Under the pieces are notes generated by a model that worked only from the letters and a program-made list of their open reading frames with translations, searched no databases and was not told where the DNA came from. The position numbers and the translations under genes were made by a program. A stretch of 64,000 nt of DNA. Origin: CAIVAT01 sp037137455. Its GTDB lineage: Bacteria; Bacteroidota; Bacteroidia; Bacteroidales; FEN-979. Below are positions 32,869 to 42,456 of the stretch, one piece after another (position 1 is the stretch's first letter; every line of letters starts with the position of its first letter). The DNA lies in assembly GCA_037137455.1 (NCBI GenBank), contig JBAXKG010000008.1:1-64000 (forward strand), written 5' to 3'.

Positions 32869-34719
32869 ATGATTACATTTGAAGAATTGGGCATCAGCAA
32901 AGAAATCGTGCTTGCCCTTGTTGACCTTGGTTTTGAAGTGCCTATGCCTGTGCAGGAAAAGGTGATTCCTCTGCTTCTTGGCGATAAAACCGATATTGTG
33001 GCCCTGGCACAGACCGGAACAGGAAAAACGGCAGCCTATGGACTTCCGTTGATTCAGCAAACCGACACGGATAACCATCTGCCCCAAGCGCTAATCCTTT
33101 GTCCGACAAGGGAGTTATGCGTACAGATTGCAGGCGACCTGAATGATTTCGCTAAATATGTTGACGACCTGAAAGTACTGCCTGTTTATGGAGGCAGCAG
33201 TATGGAGGTTCAGATCAAAGCCTTGAAAAAGGGGGTTCAGATAGTAGTTGCCACACCGGGTCGTTTGTTAGATCTGATGCGGAGAAGGGCCATAAAACTC
33301 AGCAGCATTCACGCGGTTGTGCTCGATGAAGCAGATGAGATGCTCAACATGGGATTTCTCGACAGCATCAACGATATTCTTGCAGAAGTTCCAGAGGATA
33401 GGAATACCCTCCTCTTTTCGGCCACTATGCCAAGGGAGGTAGCAGTTATAGCGAAAAACTACATGAAAAATCCGGTGGAGATCACCATCGGAGATCGGAA
33501 TGCCGGCGCCGAAAACATCAAGCATCTTTACTATACGGTGCATGCAAGGGACAAGTACACTGCTTTGAAACGCATCGTTGATTTTTATCCATCCATTTAC
33601 GGTATTATCTTTTGCCGTACCCGAATCGACACCCAGGAAATTGCCGATAAACTGATAGCCGATGGGTACAATGCCGAAGCGCTCCATGGCGATCTGTCGC
33701 AGATTCAGCGCGACAGTGTGATGCAGAAATTCAGGATCAGGCATGTGCAATTGCTGGTTGCCACCGATGTGGCAGCGAGGGGATTGGATGTTACCGACCT
33801 CACCCACATCATCAATTATGCCCTTCCGGATGATTTATCAGCCTATACTCACCGAAGCGGACGAACCGGGCGTGCCGGAAAAGCAGGAACATCGATTGCG
33901 ATTATCAACCTCAAAGAGAAACACCTTATCAGGCAAATCGAGAAACTGATCAGCAAACCTTTCGTTTCTGCAAAAGTTCCCGGCGGCCGTGAAATTTGTG
34001 AAAAGCAACTTTTCAACCTGATAAATAAGATGGAAAATGTTGAAATCGAACATGCCGAAATTGATCCCTTCCTTCCCTCCATCTACCGTAAATTGGAATG
34101 GCTTGAGAAAGAGGATGTCATCAAACGTTTTGTAGCGCTTGAATTCAACCGTTTTCTCGAATATTACCGCAATGCCAAAGATATCAATGTATATGAGGAG
34201 AAAGGCAGGGAATCATCCCGCGACAAAGGCAACAGGGAATCATTTCGTGACAAAGGCAGCCGCGGTGAATCCCGTAAGGAGGTTACTGCTTTTACGCGAC
34301 TCGTGATCAATGCCGGCAAAGCTGATGGGCTTTACCCCAATAACCTCATCGAACTCATCAATGCCAACAGTCCTGGCAAAAGAATCCGTATCGGAGATAT
34401 TACCCTTGGAAAAAATGACGGCGTTTTCGAAGTGGATACAGAGTATGCAAAATTCCTTTCTCAGGCATTAAGCGAAGTTGAATTCAAGGGTTCAAACTTA
34501 TTGGTAAATCCTGCATCTGGCCAAGCCCAGATCAACGTAAATGAACGCCGCTCGTTCAAGGAGAAAGGAAAATTCAAAGGCGGTCAGGAATTTAAAAAAG
34601 GAAAAGGATTTTCCGAAAATAAAGATCAGGAGATAAAATCCTGGATCAAATCTAAAGGCGACAACCCGTTTTCGGGAGCCTCTGAATGGGCCGGAAAGAA
34701 GAAAAAGAAGAAAAAATAG
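32869..34719 (+). CDS. deaD: DEAD-box ATP-dependent RNA helicase, CsdA/DeaD-like, 616 aa
   Basis: All helicase motifs are present in order: Q-motif FEELGISKEIVLALVDLGFE, AQTGTGKTAAYGLP (I), PTRELCVQ (Ia), TPGRLLDLM (Ib), DEADEM (II), SATMP (III), ATDVAARGLDV (V) and HRSGRTGRAGK (VI). A DbpA/CsdA-type RNA-binding domain follows (about residues 470-555; RLVINAGKADGLYPNNLIEL), plus an Arg/Ser/Gly-rich linker (REESSRDKGNR-like repeats) and a Lys-rich tail. This is the build of CsdA/DeaD helicases that aid ribosome assembly and mRNA turnover in the cold. The RGxSRDKG repeats between about 440 and 465 are a likely unstructured RNA-binding insert. Confidence 0.94.
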   Translation: MITFEELGISKEIVLALVDLGFEVPMPVQEKVIPLLLGDKTDIVALAQTGTGKTAAYGLPLIQQTDTDNHLPQALILCPTRELCVQIAGDLNDFAKYVDDLKVLPVYGGSSMEVQIKALKKGVQIVVATPGRLLDLMRRRAIKLSSIHAVVLDEADEMLNMGFLDSINDILAEVPEDRNTLLFSATMPREVAVIAKNYMKNPVEITIGDRNAGAENIKHLYYTVHARDKYTALKRIVDFYPSIYGIIFCRTRIDTQEIADKLIADGYNAEALHGDLSQIQRDSVMQKFRIRHVQLLVATDVAARGLDVTDLTHIINYALPDDLSAYTHRSGRTGRAGKAGTSIAIINLKEKHLIRQIEKLISKPFVSAKVPGGREICEKQLFNLINKMENVEIEHAEIDPFLPSIYRKLEWLEKEDVIKRFVALEFNRFLEYYRNAKDINVYEEKGRESSRDKGNRESFRDKGSRGESRKEVTAFTRLVINAGKADGLYPNNLIELINANSPGKRIRIGDITLGKNDGVFEVDTEYAKFLSQALSEVEFKGSNLLVNPASGQAQINVNERRSFKEKGKFKGGQEFKKGKGFSENKDQEIKSWIKSKGDNPFSGASEWAGKKKKKKK

Positions 34720-34734
34720 ATCACAGGTTTGTTT

Positions 34735-35736
34735 TTACAACCGCTGGTATTCCATCACCGGATAACCTTTTAAGCCTTCTTTGTTATAAAATCCAACAAA
34801 CCTGAGCTTAAAATAGAATCCCGAAACACCGTGGATTACATAATTCAGCTTCGGCCTGATGGTGTAGACCCCGGAAGTAAAATTATAGTACTTCCAATCA
34901 TAGCCAATAGCATCCAGGGCATTCGAAAACTTCATTGTCACTGCCTTTTCGTGTGTAATCGACATAAAATCGATAGTCGAATCAACAGCCACCTCAATCC
35001 CGAAGCGGTTTGAAAGTACACCGGTGACCAGATAGGGATATGGAATTCCCTGATCGGTGTAAAGCATTGTGGTATATTGGGTAAAAAGCAAGTCATACTT
35101 TTGTTTTTGTGGTTCAACCGGTACAACTAAACCTGTTTTCAGGCTGAAAAACTGATAGTTTACATTTCTGTTTTTTACAACAATCCCTGTCGAAATCGTT
35201 CCGCCTTTCAGAGGTGCATACCGGAAATAATAGCTGTTGTTTTTCAGGCTGTCAAAGATCAACTGATAAAGTCCAAGCGGGTTGCCCAGTTCATCGAGGC
35301 CCCGGCTTACGGCATAAACATGACCGTTTGAAACAGTGTCGGCCCCAGTTACAGTAAACCATTGCCCGATGGCGGTGGAATCGGGATTCCCATCCGATTT
35401 ATCAAATCGCATATTCAACCCGATGGTATCAAATGGCTGTCCAAAAGCGACCGCTCCAAGGTCGCCGGCTTTCATGAAATCGCCGGTATTGAGAATCACA
35501 TGCCAGCCTGTCCTGCTACATTCAAAACCCAGATCAAATAAAGTTTTCACATTGACGCTCATAACTTTTTCTGAATCCAGGCTGAAATAGACCTGGTTAA
35601 GATAGTTTTCTGTCATGGCTATTGTATCGGTCTTCACATCACCCCGTGGATGTGGTGCGATCATTTCATCCTTCTTAAAACAGGATTGAAGGACAAGACA
35701 GACCAAAAGCAGTGAAATCAGTTTTTCTGACCGCAT
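34735..35736 (-). CDS. HmuY-like heme-binding family lipoprotein, 333 aa
   Basis: The lipoprotein signal MRSEKLISLLLVCLVLQS is followed by Cys (lipobox LQSC). The body is beta-rich. It shares with the other HmuY-like protein of this operon the pattern of an Asp-Ile/Leu-x-Phe-Thr-x-Tyr strand (KYDLLFTQYTTMLYTD), PYPYLVTGVLSN and a late GYDWKYYNF segment. HmuY-type proteins capture heme outside the cell and hand it to a TonB receptor. Its ATG overlaps the receptor stop as TAATG. Whether it binds heme, cobalamin or another ligand is not shown by sequence. Confidence 0.7.
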   Translation of the reverse strand: MRSEKLISLLLVCLVLQSCFKKDEMIAPHPRGDVKTDTIAMTENYLNQVYFSLDSEKVMSVNVKTLFDLGFECSRTGWHVILNTGDFMKAGDLGAVAFGQPFDTIGLNMRFDKSDGNPDSTAIGQWFTVTGADTVSNGHVYAVSRGLDELGNPLGLYQLIFDSLKNNSYYFRYAPLKGGTISTGIVVKNRNVNYQFFSLKTGLVVPVEPQKQKYDLLFTQYTTMLYTDQGIPYPYLVTGVLSNRFGIEVAVDSTIDFMSITHEKAVTMKFSNALDAIGYDWKYYNFTSGVYTIRPKLNYVIHGVSGFYFKLRFVGFYNKEGLKGYPVMEYQRL

Positions 35737-37985
35737 TATTTGTATTTATTGAATTGAAATGAAAGTTTTAGAAAAAGGGTTCGACCCCAGCCAATGTTCA
35801 TGCCGCCATCTCCACCGCTGTGAGCCCCTCCCGTACCTCCTGTGGTAGGTATTGTGGTGGTATTGAAAATATTTTTAACCCCTGCGGAAAGGCGGATCCG
35901 GCTATTCCAGAATCCTTTACTTGCAGTAAAATCCATGGTATTGTAAGGATTGATCCATTGCCAGCTCAAAACCTTTTCATTAAAAAGGAGTTGAGGCGCC
36001 GCTCCTGAATATTTATAGAACAGCGCCAGGGTGACATCTGGTTTATTAAACCGATATGATGGGCTTACAGTTACCTCTGTCGACCATTTGAATGGCTGAT
36101 ATGCAATTGCCTCATCGGGACTGCCTGTAATACCTGTTTCGGCGAATCCCAGCTGCAATTTAAAAGCCGGGTAAACCGAATAGGAACAACCAAACTGGAT
36201 TCCGGCGCTCTTGTAACGGCTTACATTTTCATAGCTGTACTCCAGGCTGTTGCCGGTCTGTGCCAACAAGATCACATTTTCAATGAAATTATAAAACCCG
36301 GATAAATCAATCGACCAGGCTACCTTTCTGGTTTCTTTCGCCCAATTCAGGTTGAGGTTGAAATTATGCGATTTTTCGGCCTTGAGGTCAGGATTGCCAA
36401 GCACATTGTGGTTTACATCAACAAATACAAGGTAAAGTTCTTTAATAGATGGAGCGCGGAATCCACGGGAATATGAAAACCGCAAGTTCAAGGGTTCAAC
36501 AATATTCCATTTGGCGCTCAGCGCATAAACCAGTGGCGCCTTGTATTTTGTATTGTAAATCAGCCTGATGCCCGGCTGTATTGACAGGACTACCCTGTCG
36601 GTGGGTCGAATTTTTACCGGATCCCATTTAAAGCTCAGGAAAGCGGCATAATCACCAATTTTCTGCCTGTCATCCGCAATTTTTTTTCCTGTGCCACTCT
36701 CAACGCTGATATCGAAGCCTGCCTGGTAATTAAATTTCTGACTTGAATTGCTTTTAGCAAAAGTGCCACGGGCAACGAGGTTGTTGATTGTGGTAGTATC
36801 CTGAGCCCACGACTGCGGTACCACATTTTCATTTAATGTCGTAAGATCCTTGAAAATTGTCTCCCGGATCCGATTATACACTGACCACGATGCCAGCAGA
36901 TTTATAAAATGTCTTTTTGTCACATTTACAGAGGCATCAGCGCGTGCCGAGTATCTTATGGTAGTAAAATGGTTATCAAAGGCATTTTCGTAATAAGGAC
37001 CGAGCAAAGGGCCGTTATCGAGAAGTAATTCATTGAAATAGTCTCCCGCAACCTTAATCTTCAACACGCTGGTTGTAAAGGTATAATAACCATCGACAAA
37101 ATACTGACGACGGGGTTTATAGGTTTGAGCGCGACTTGTATCGACAGGAGAATAACCTCCGAAGAAATTTCTGCCTCCATCAATGGAAAATCCATGTTTT
37201 TTATAGTTTAGTGACATTGCACCATCGAAATTATAAACTCCGACCGATTCGGAATAGGCGCTGGCGCTGGCGTTCAGAAGTGAAGACTTATTCTCTTTTG
37301 TGATAATGTTGATGACCCCGGCCAGGGCATTGCTGCCATAAATCACCGACATGGGCCCTTCGATCACCTCTACATGGTCAACATTGAAAAGATTGATCTG
37401 ATTCAGGTCGAAGTTCCCGTTCATCCGGCCAATCAGGGGAACCCCATCCTGAAGGAATTTGATATTTTCGCCCGACATACCCTGAATCCGGAGGCTGGTA
37501 CCCAGCACGCCATCCTGGGTTACCCGCATGGTCGATTGATCTTTAAGTAAATCGGCCATGTTTGTAGCCGCCTTCTGTTCTATCTGGCGGGCATTAATCA
37601 CCTCGACTTTATAGATAGATTTATCAGCTCGTTCGGGAGTATATTGTGCAGTAACAACCACTTCGTCCATATCAAGAATTTTTGGATGAAGTTGTATTTC
37701 AATGGATTGGCCTGGAGATATTGTATCAATGTATGTTGCAAAACCTACAAAACTGATGACAATTTTTGAGACTTCCCTGGTTTCGTTCACAACAGTTCCA
37801 TCAATGGAAGTAAGACTGTATTTTGGTGAACCGGTTTTCAACCCTTCAAAACAGACATGTGCGAACGGAACCGGTTCATGACTTTTCTGGTCAATGACTT
37901 TAATAAAAGCCTTTTGGCCGTACCCGGAGGCAACGGCCAAAAGACTGAAAAGTCCGATCAGGAGGCTGAATGGGCCTTTAATCAT
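35736..37985 (-). CDS. TonB-dependent receptor of a heme/siderophore-like uptake operon, 749 aa
   Basis: A signal peptide (MIKGPFSLLIGLFSLLAVAS) is followed by a carboxypeptidase-like domain (AFIKVIDQKSHEPVPFAHVC), a plug (LRIQGMSGENIKFLQDGVPL, EVIEGPMSVIYGSNALAGVI) and a barrel ending in TLFLKLSFQFNKYK. It lies between two HmuY-like genes, 2 bp after the first and overlapping the second by one base, so all three are one operon. The context suggests transport of heme or a similar porphyrin or chelate across the outer membrane with TonB energy. Confidence 0.9.
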   Translation of the reverse strand: MIKGPFSLLIGLFSLLAVASGYGQKAFIKVIDQKSHEPVPFAHVCFEGLKTGSPKYSLTSIDGTVVNETREVSKIVISFVGFATYIDTISPGQSIEIQLHPKILDMDEVVVTAQYTPERADKSIYKVEVINARQIEQKAATNMADLLKDQSTMRVTQDGVLGTSLRIQGMSGENIKFLQDGVPLIGRMNGNFDLNQINLFNVDHVEVIEGPMSVIYGSNALAGVINIITKENKSSLLNASASAYSESVGVYNFDGAMSLNYKKHGFSIDGGRNFFGGYSPVDTSRAQTYKPRRQYFVDGYYTFTTSVLKIKVAGDYFNELLLDNGPLLGPYYENAFDNHFTTIRYSARADASVNVTKRHFINLLASWSVYNRIRETIFKDLTTLNENVVPQSWAQDTTTINNLVARGTFAKSNSSQKFNYQAGFDISVESGTGKKIADDRQKIGDYAAFLSFKWDPVKIRPTDRVVLSIQPGIRLIYNTKYKAPLVYALSAKWNIVEPLNLRFSYSRGFRAPSIKELYLVFVDVNHNVLGNPDLKAEKSHNFNLNLNWAKETRKVAWSIDLSGFYNFIENVILLAQTGNSLEYSYENVSRYKSAGIQFGCSYSVYPAFKLQLGFAETGITGSPDEAIAYQPFKWSTEVTVSPSYRFNKPDVTLALFYKYSGAAPQLLFNEKVLSWQWINPYNTMDFTASKGFWNSRIRLSAGVKNIFNTTTIPTTGGTGGAHSGGDGGMNIGWGRTLFLKLSFQFNKYK

Positions 37986-37987
37986 GC

Positions 37988-39268
37988 TTAACGGGTGATG
38001 ATTACTTTGGTCACCGTTTTCGATGCTGCGGTGGAAACGGTCACAAAATAAACGCCGGGTTGCACCCCGGTTACATCCATTAAATAAGCATTGGGCCCAT
38101 CAGCCATTCGTCCCGGACGATCTGCACGGAGTTGTCGGCCCGATAGATCTGTAAGCGTAATGGAAACTTCTTCACCGGACTTGCCGGTCACGTATAGATT
38201 GATCCTGCTGCTTGCAGGATTCGGAAATAGCGTCAATTGTATATCACTAAACTCAAAATCCTTGATCCCTGCCCCTGCAGCCTTTTTACGTTCAAATTTC
38301 ACAACACCTGTTGAACTTCCGGCAAAAGATGTAAAACAGAGCTTATAAATATCCCCATTCAGGGCTTTAATAAAAAATACGGTTGAATCGGAAATCTTCC
38401 ATGAAAATGTATTCATATCGAATACTTTCCAGTCCCATCCTATTGAAGAGCGCGTTGAATCCCAGGTTCCCGCCCCAAAATTATCGTAGGAAAGAGGTAC
38501 AGGGTAGAATTTTTTGGTTTTTATACCCTGGTTGCTCAGTACTCCTATCACAGGGTAGGGAGTTCCATTTGGCTGGATCGACATATATTTTGTAAATACG
38601 ATATCCCAATATGCGGAAGCAGGTTCATAGGTGACAAGCGAATTGGTTTCAAAGGTATAGCCAATAAAATCCTTATCTGTCAAACCATCAAAATTACAGG
38701 ACACATACATATCATTTGTTCCGTCAAGGTTTGCATACCGGAAATAATAGGTATCCAGAGAAGAATATTTTCTCACTATCCAGAGTTTCTTGAAACTCCC
38801 GTCACGTACCTTGATGATAAAAATTGAATCTCCGACCAGGTTGTGGGTTACCTCATTGTATTTTCCCCAGCCATAGTCGGGATGTCCGGCGGAATTGCGA
38901 GAAAAAGCGCCGTTTTCCCAATCATTTGGATCGTTGTACATGGGGGTCCATGTAGACAATCCACTGGTATCAATGGTATTCCAGCCGGTCGTATCTGCTT
39001 TCGGATAGGTATATAAAACGACTCCGGAACCATCATTGGTCAGAATGGATGAGCTCATTTTTTTTGTACGAAAGGCAATATCCCATTGGTTTCGGGGTGA
39101 GGTTTGGATTTCACCACCATCAAGATTGTAATAAACCTCATTGGTGTAACCGGACGACAAAACAATTGAGTCGGATACCATTACACCTTGAGCATGTGAA
39201 GAATTATTTTGAATCGACATGGCAAGCAATAAAAGACTTAATGGCAAAAATGTAAAGATGTATTTCAT
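37988..39268 (-). CDS. HmuY-like secreted protein with T9SS sorting domain, 426 aa
   Basis: A signal peptide (MKYIFTFLPLSLLLLAMSIQ) is followed by a HmuY-like beta body: NQWDIAFRTKKMSSSILTND near residue 60, then WDIVFTKYMSIQPNGTPYPV and IGWDWKVFDMNTF. The T9SS C-terminal domain spans about residues 345-426 (LTLFPNPASSRINLYV; TDLSGRQL; PGVYFVTVST). The second half aligns by eye with the lipoprotein downstream, including W/Y-D-I/L-x-F-T-x-Y, the P-Y-P-V/L-x-G-V-L-S-N block and the GWDWK block. It is predicted to reach the cell surface through type IX secretion, while its partner is lipid-anchored. First gene of the operon. Confidence 0.78.
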   Translation of the reverse strand: MKYIFTFLPLSLLLLAMSIQNNSSHAQGVMVSDSIVLSSGYTNEVYYNLDGGEIQTSPRNQWDIAFRTKKMSSSILTNDGSGVVLYTYPKADTTGWNTIDTSGLSTWTPMYNDPNDWENGAFSRNSAGHPDYGWGKYNEVTHNLVGDSIFIIKVRDGSFKKLWIVRKYSSLDTYYFRYANLDGTNDMYVSCNFDGLTDKDFIGYTFETNSLVTYEPASAYWDIVFTKYMSIQPNGTPYPVIGVLSNQGIKTKKFYPVPLSYDNFGAGTWDSTRSSIGWDWKVFDMNTFSWKISDSTVFFIKALNGDIYKLCFTSFAGSSTGVVKFERKKAAGAGIKDFEFSDIQLTLFPNPASSRINLYVTGKSGEEVSITLTDLSGRQLRADRPGRMADGPNAYLMDVTGVQPGVYFVTVSTAASKTVTKVIITR

Positions 39269-39405
39269 GACAATATTTTTGTTTGATACAGATATTTGTT
39301 AATAAAAGAAGGTGTAAAAGTTGATATTATGGAAAGTTTAATAGTGAAAAAATGGCCATAGAACCTGGTTGTTCATCAGCTCACTAAACTCACAAGGGAA
39401 GAAAA

Positions 39406-39774
39406 TCAGGAAATCGGCGGACCGCGAAGGCCGCACGATGTTAACCGGGTTGTTACCAGCGCCTTTTGAGAAAGGCCTGAAGCAATAAAAGAAACCGTTG
39501 CGTAAGGAACATAAGGGATTTCAAAAGAAATTTCACAATCGTTCCCCGGATAATCCTTTTGAAAATTTTGGTTATCGCGGGGGAGTTTCGAAAAAGATAA
39601 AGTCTTGGAATATTTTTCAATGTCCCTTTTGTACCCGACAAAATTGGGGATCAGGGGTTTTCCCCATATTTTATACTGATGAAAATTTATTAGCGATCCT
39701 AAAACAATAATTGCCACAGCCATTGCTTGAAAGCAAAGAAACAGGAATACACTTTTTTTGTGGCGATTGATCAT
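39406..39774 (-). CDS. Small membrane-anchored hypothetical protein, 122 aa
   Basis: One N-terminal hydrophobic segment (SVFLFLCFQAMAVAIIVLGS) is followed by a short basic and polar domain. Two cysteines (NDCEISFEI and LTSCGLRGPPIS) could form a disulfide, and the C-terminus ends in RGPP. It sits 137 bp upstream of the HmuY-TonB operon on the same strand and may be an accessory of that operon. I do not recognise the family; composition and the ATG are plausible for a real gene. Confidence 0.5.
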   Translation of the reverse strand: MINRHKKSVFLFLCFQAMAVAIIVLGSLINFHQYKIWGKPLIPNFVGYKRDIEKYSKTLSFSKLPRDNQNFQKDYPGNDCEISFEIPYVPYATVSFIASGLSQKALVTTRLTSCGLRGPPIS

Positions 39775-39922
39775 CAGTTGATAAATGATTAACAGGCAGC
39801 AAAATTACAAAAAATTTCGAATTTGAGAAATCATGTTATCATTATCGCAATTCTTTTTCAACAATCTGTTAGCAACTCCGCTACAATCAATTGATGAAAC
39901 TCTTGCAACTTTAGAATTATAA

Positions 39923-40786
39923 TTAACCCAGGTATGACTTTAATAACTTGCTTCGTGAAGAGTGCTTAAGCCGGCGCAACGCCTTTTCCTTAATCTGCCT
40001 CACTCTTTCCCTTGTCAGATCAAACACAGAACCAATTTCCTCAAGAGTATAACTGTGGGGCACACCAATACCATAAAACATATTGATAATTTCCCTTTCT
40101 TTTTCAGCAAGCGTTGATAATGAGCGTTGTACCTCCATAGCAAGAGATTCCCTGATAAGGTTTTCATCTGTTCCCGGTGTGTCTTCATTTACAAACACAT
40201 CAACCAGTTTGGTCTCCTCATCCTGGTCGATAGGCGCATCCATCGATATAATCCGGCTCGACATTCGTATGGCTTCCACTACCTTTGATTCGGGAATCTC
40301 CAATTCGATGGCAAGTTCGTTGTTTGAAGGAAGTCGTTCAAATCTTTGCTCCAGTTTAATAGAGGCTTTCGACATCTTACTTAGCGAACCTACCTGGTTC
40401 AATGGTAACCTCACAATCCGCGATTGTTCTGCCAGAGCCTGCAAAATAGATTGACGGATCCACCATACCGCATAAGATATAAACTTGAAGCCCCTGGTTT
40501 CATCGAAACGGCGTGCCGCTTTGATCAGCCCCACGTTGCCTTCATTGATCAAATCGGGCAGACTTAGTCCCTGGTTCTGGTATTGCTTTGCCACAGAGAC
40601 CACAAAACGCAAATTGGCTTTGCAAAGTTTTTCCAAAGCAGCCTGATCGCCAAGTTTGATACGCTGGGCAAGTTGCACCTCTTCATCCGCCGTGATCAAC
40701 CCTTCTCTGCCGATATCGGCAAGGTACCTGTCGAGCGAGGCAGTTTCGCGGTTTGTAATTGATTTCGATATTTTTAGTTGTCTCAT
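39923..40786 (-). CDS. rpoD: Primary RNA polymerase sigma factor (SigA/RpoD), Bacteroidota type, 287 aa
   Basis: A short primary sigma lacking region 1.1 and the non-conserved insert, as in all Bacteroidota. Region 1.2 is ASLDRYLADIGREGLITADE, region 2 is LRFVVSVAKQYQNQGLSLPD then INEGNVGLIKAARRFDETRG and FKFISYAVWWIRQSILQAL, and region 4.2 is YTLEEIGSVFDLTRERVRQI. It recognises the TTTG/TAnnTTTG promoters seen in this window. The ATG overlaps the stop of the HtrA gene as ATGA, so sigma synthesis appears coupled to an envelope-stress protease gene. Confidence 0.95.
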   Translation of the reverse strand: MRQLKISKSITNRETASLDRYLADIGREGLITADEEVQLAQRIKLGDQAALEKLCKANLRFVVSVAKQYQNQGLSLPDLINEGNVGLIKAARRFDETRGFKFISYAVWWIRQSILQALAEQSRIVRLPLNQVGSLSKMSKASIKLEQRFERLPSNNELAIELEIPESKVVEAIRMSSRIISMDAPIDQDEETKLVDVFVNEDTPGTDENLIRESLAMEVQRSLSTLAEKEREIINMFYGIGVPHSYTLEEIGSVFDLTRERVRQIKEKALRRLKHSSRSKLLKSYLG

Positions 40787-42219
40787 AATCCTATTCCATA
40801 ATAAGCCCGCAAACCATTTGGATAAACTCCTTCAATGAGCACACCTCCCCGACGGTTTGCAAGCGCCTCTTTTAAATCAACAGTTGTCTTTACAGGTTGG
40901 CGATCAACCGACAGCACAATAAAGCCAACGTTGATCCCTGCGCTTCTTAGTTTGCCGTTTCCGAGCGAAGTGATTTTAAAGCCATAATCAATATTTAATT
41001 TAGCTTTTTCATTAGGTGAAAGAGCCTGGAATGTAGCGCCATACATCATGATTTTATCATTATTCACACTTGCGGTCTTCGAATCTTCACTTTGCATGGT
41101 CAGGGCCATTTCATACTCTTTTCCCGAACGGTTAACAATAACAGTCACCTTATCCCCTGGATTTTTTTGCCCGATCAACTCCATCAGCTCAGCCTTTCCA
41201 TTCAAAGGTATATTGTCAATTCTGATGATGACATCCCCGCTTTTCATTCCTGCATTAGCAGCCGGGCCTCCTTCAACAACATCATCTATATAAATACCTC
41301 TCAGATCAGTGAAACCTTTGCCTTTGGCAAACTGATCATCAATTTCGCGATAATAAACTCCGAGATAGGCACGCTGGATCTTCCCGAATTTCATAAAATC
41401 TCCAACCACTTTCTTCACAATATTAACAGGGATGGCAAAAGAATAACCATTGTAATAACCATTTCCCGAAGCAATGGCTGCATTGATACCAATCAGTTCA
41501 CCGCGGGTATTTACAAGCGCTCCGCCACTGTTCCCTGAATTAACGGCAGCATCGGTTTGTATAAACGATTCAATAGCTCCCTGAGAACCCAATATATTGA
41601 TATTGCGGGCTTTAGCGCTAATAATTCCGGCGGTGACTGTAGAAGTAAGATTAAATGGGTTTCCGACAGCCAATACCCACTCTCCGATTTTAACATCATC
41701 GGAATTCCCATAGGTCAAAAAGGGAAGCGCCTGCTCATCAATTTTTATCAAAGCAAGGTCTGAACTTGGATCCGTTCCAACAACCGTGGCCTTGTAAACC
41801 CGCTTATCATTCAGCGTTACCACAATATTGGTAGCTTCCTGAACCACATGGTTATTTGTTACGATATAGCCGTCAGGCGAAACAATTACCCCTGATCCCA
41901 TGGCTGAATATGGAGATATATACTCTCTCGGCTGCTGTTGATCTCCAAAATTAAAAAATCCAAAAAAATCATCATAAACCATACTTTTCTTCTGAAATTC
42001 CGATTTTATATGAACCACCGCGTGAATGGATATAGCCGCTGCTGCCTCAAAATCGGGCAGGTTAAACGCAGCGCTCGGGTTATAATTCACCTGTTTTATA
42101 GGAATTCCATCAAGCTTTGAATTTCCAAAATGCTGTTTCTTTTCGAAAACTTTATATAACCCAAGTGAAACAGCTCCTCCAATTAATGCAATTAAAAAAA
42201 TTCCAGCTAATCTTTTCAT
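40783..42219 (-). CDS. degP: DegP/HtrA-family serine protease with two PDZ domains, 478 aa
   Basis: A single N-terminal membrane or signal segment (MKRLAGIFLIALIGGAVSLG) is followed by a trypsin-like domain with catalytic triad H124 (TNNHVV), D154 (SSDLALIKI) and S231 (NSGNSGGAL). Two PDZ domains follow (YIDDVVEGGPAANAGMKSGD; LRSAGINVGFIVLSVDRQPV). It degrades or refolds damaged envelope proteins in the periplasm. I start at the ATG at 42219; the longer frame begins with TTG two codons earlier. First gene of the htrA-rpoD unit. Confidence 0.94.
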   Translation of the reverse strand: MKRLAGIFLIALIGGAVSLGLYKVFEKKQHFGNSKLDGIPIKQVNYNPSAAFNLPDFEAAAAISIHAVVHIKSEFQKKSMVYDDFFGFFNFGDQQQPREYISPYSAMGSGVIVSPDGYIVTNNHVVQEATNIVVTLNDKRVYKATVVGTDPSSDLALIKIDEQALPFLTYGNSDDVKIGEWVLAVGNPFNLTSTVTAGIISAKARNINILGSQGAIESFIQTDAAVNSGNSGGALVNTRGELIGINAAIASGNGYYNGYSFAIPVNIVKKVVGDFMKFGKIQRAYLGVYYREIDDQFAKGKGFTDLRGIYIDDVVEGGPAANAGMKSGDVIIRIDNIPLNGKAELMELIGQKNPGDKVTVIVNRSGKEYEMALTMQSEDSKTASVNNDKIMMYGATFQALSPNEKAKLNIDYGFKITSLGNGKLRSAGINVGFIVLSVDRQPVKTTVDLKEALANRRGGVLIEGVYPNGLRAYYGIGL

Positions 42220-42327
42220 AACCAATAAATTATTTTACTTACACATTTTTAACAAACATTTTAGCGGGCAAATATTATTCAGTGTTCGATTAAAACGATG
42301 CAAGCCAACTGATATTTTAACCTTCAT

Positions 42328-42365
42328 TGTTAAATTCTGTTAATCTCCTGTTAAAAAAAAGTTAA
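42328..42365. promoter_or_regulatory. Helically phased GTTAA repeats between htrA and the EEP gene
   Basis: TGTTAA at 42328, 42338 and 42349 and AGTTAA at 42360 are spaced 10, 11 and 11 bases, i.e. on one face of the helix. They lie in the 237-bp divergent region between the htrA-rpoD unit and the endonuclease/phosphatase-family gene. The region holds no ORF. Confidence 0.4.
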
Positions 42366-42456
42366 AAAAATTGGTTGTTTTCTATTCACTTTTCAGCTGT
42401 TTCCCCGATTAACAGACAACCGATCCTGATAAAAGTTACACCTAAACCAAAATTTT

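Noticed and set aside
33268..33807. 179-codon minus-strand frame inside deaD
   Set aside because: It lies antisense to the conserved helicase core and has no recognisable features.
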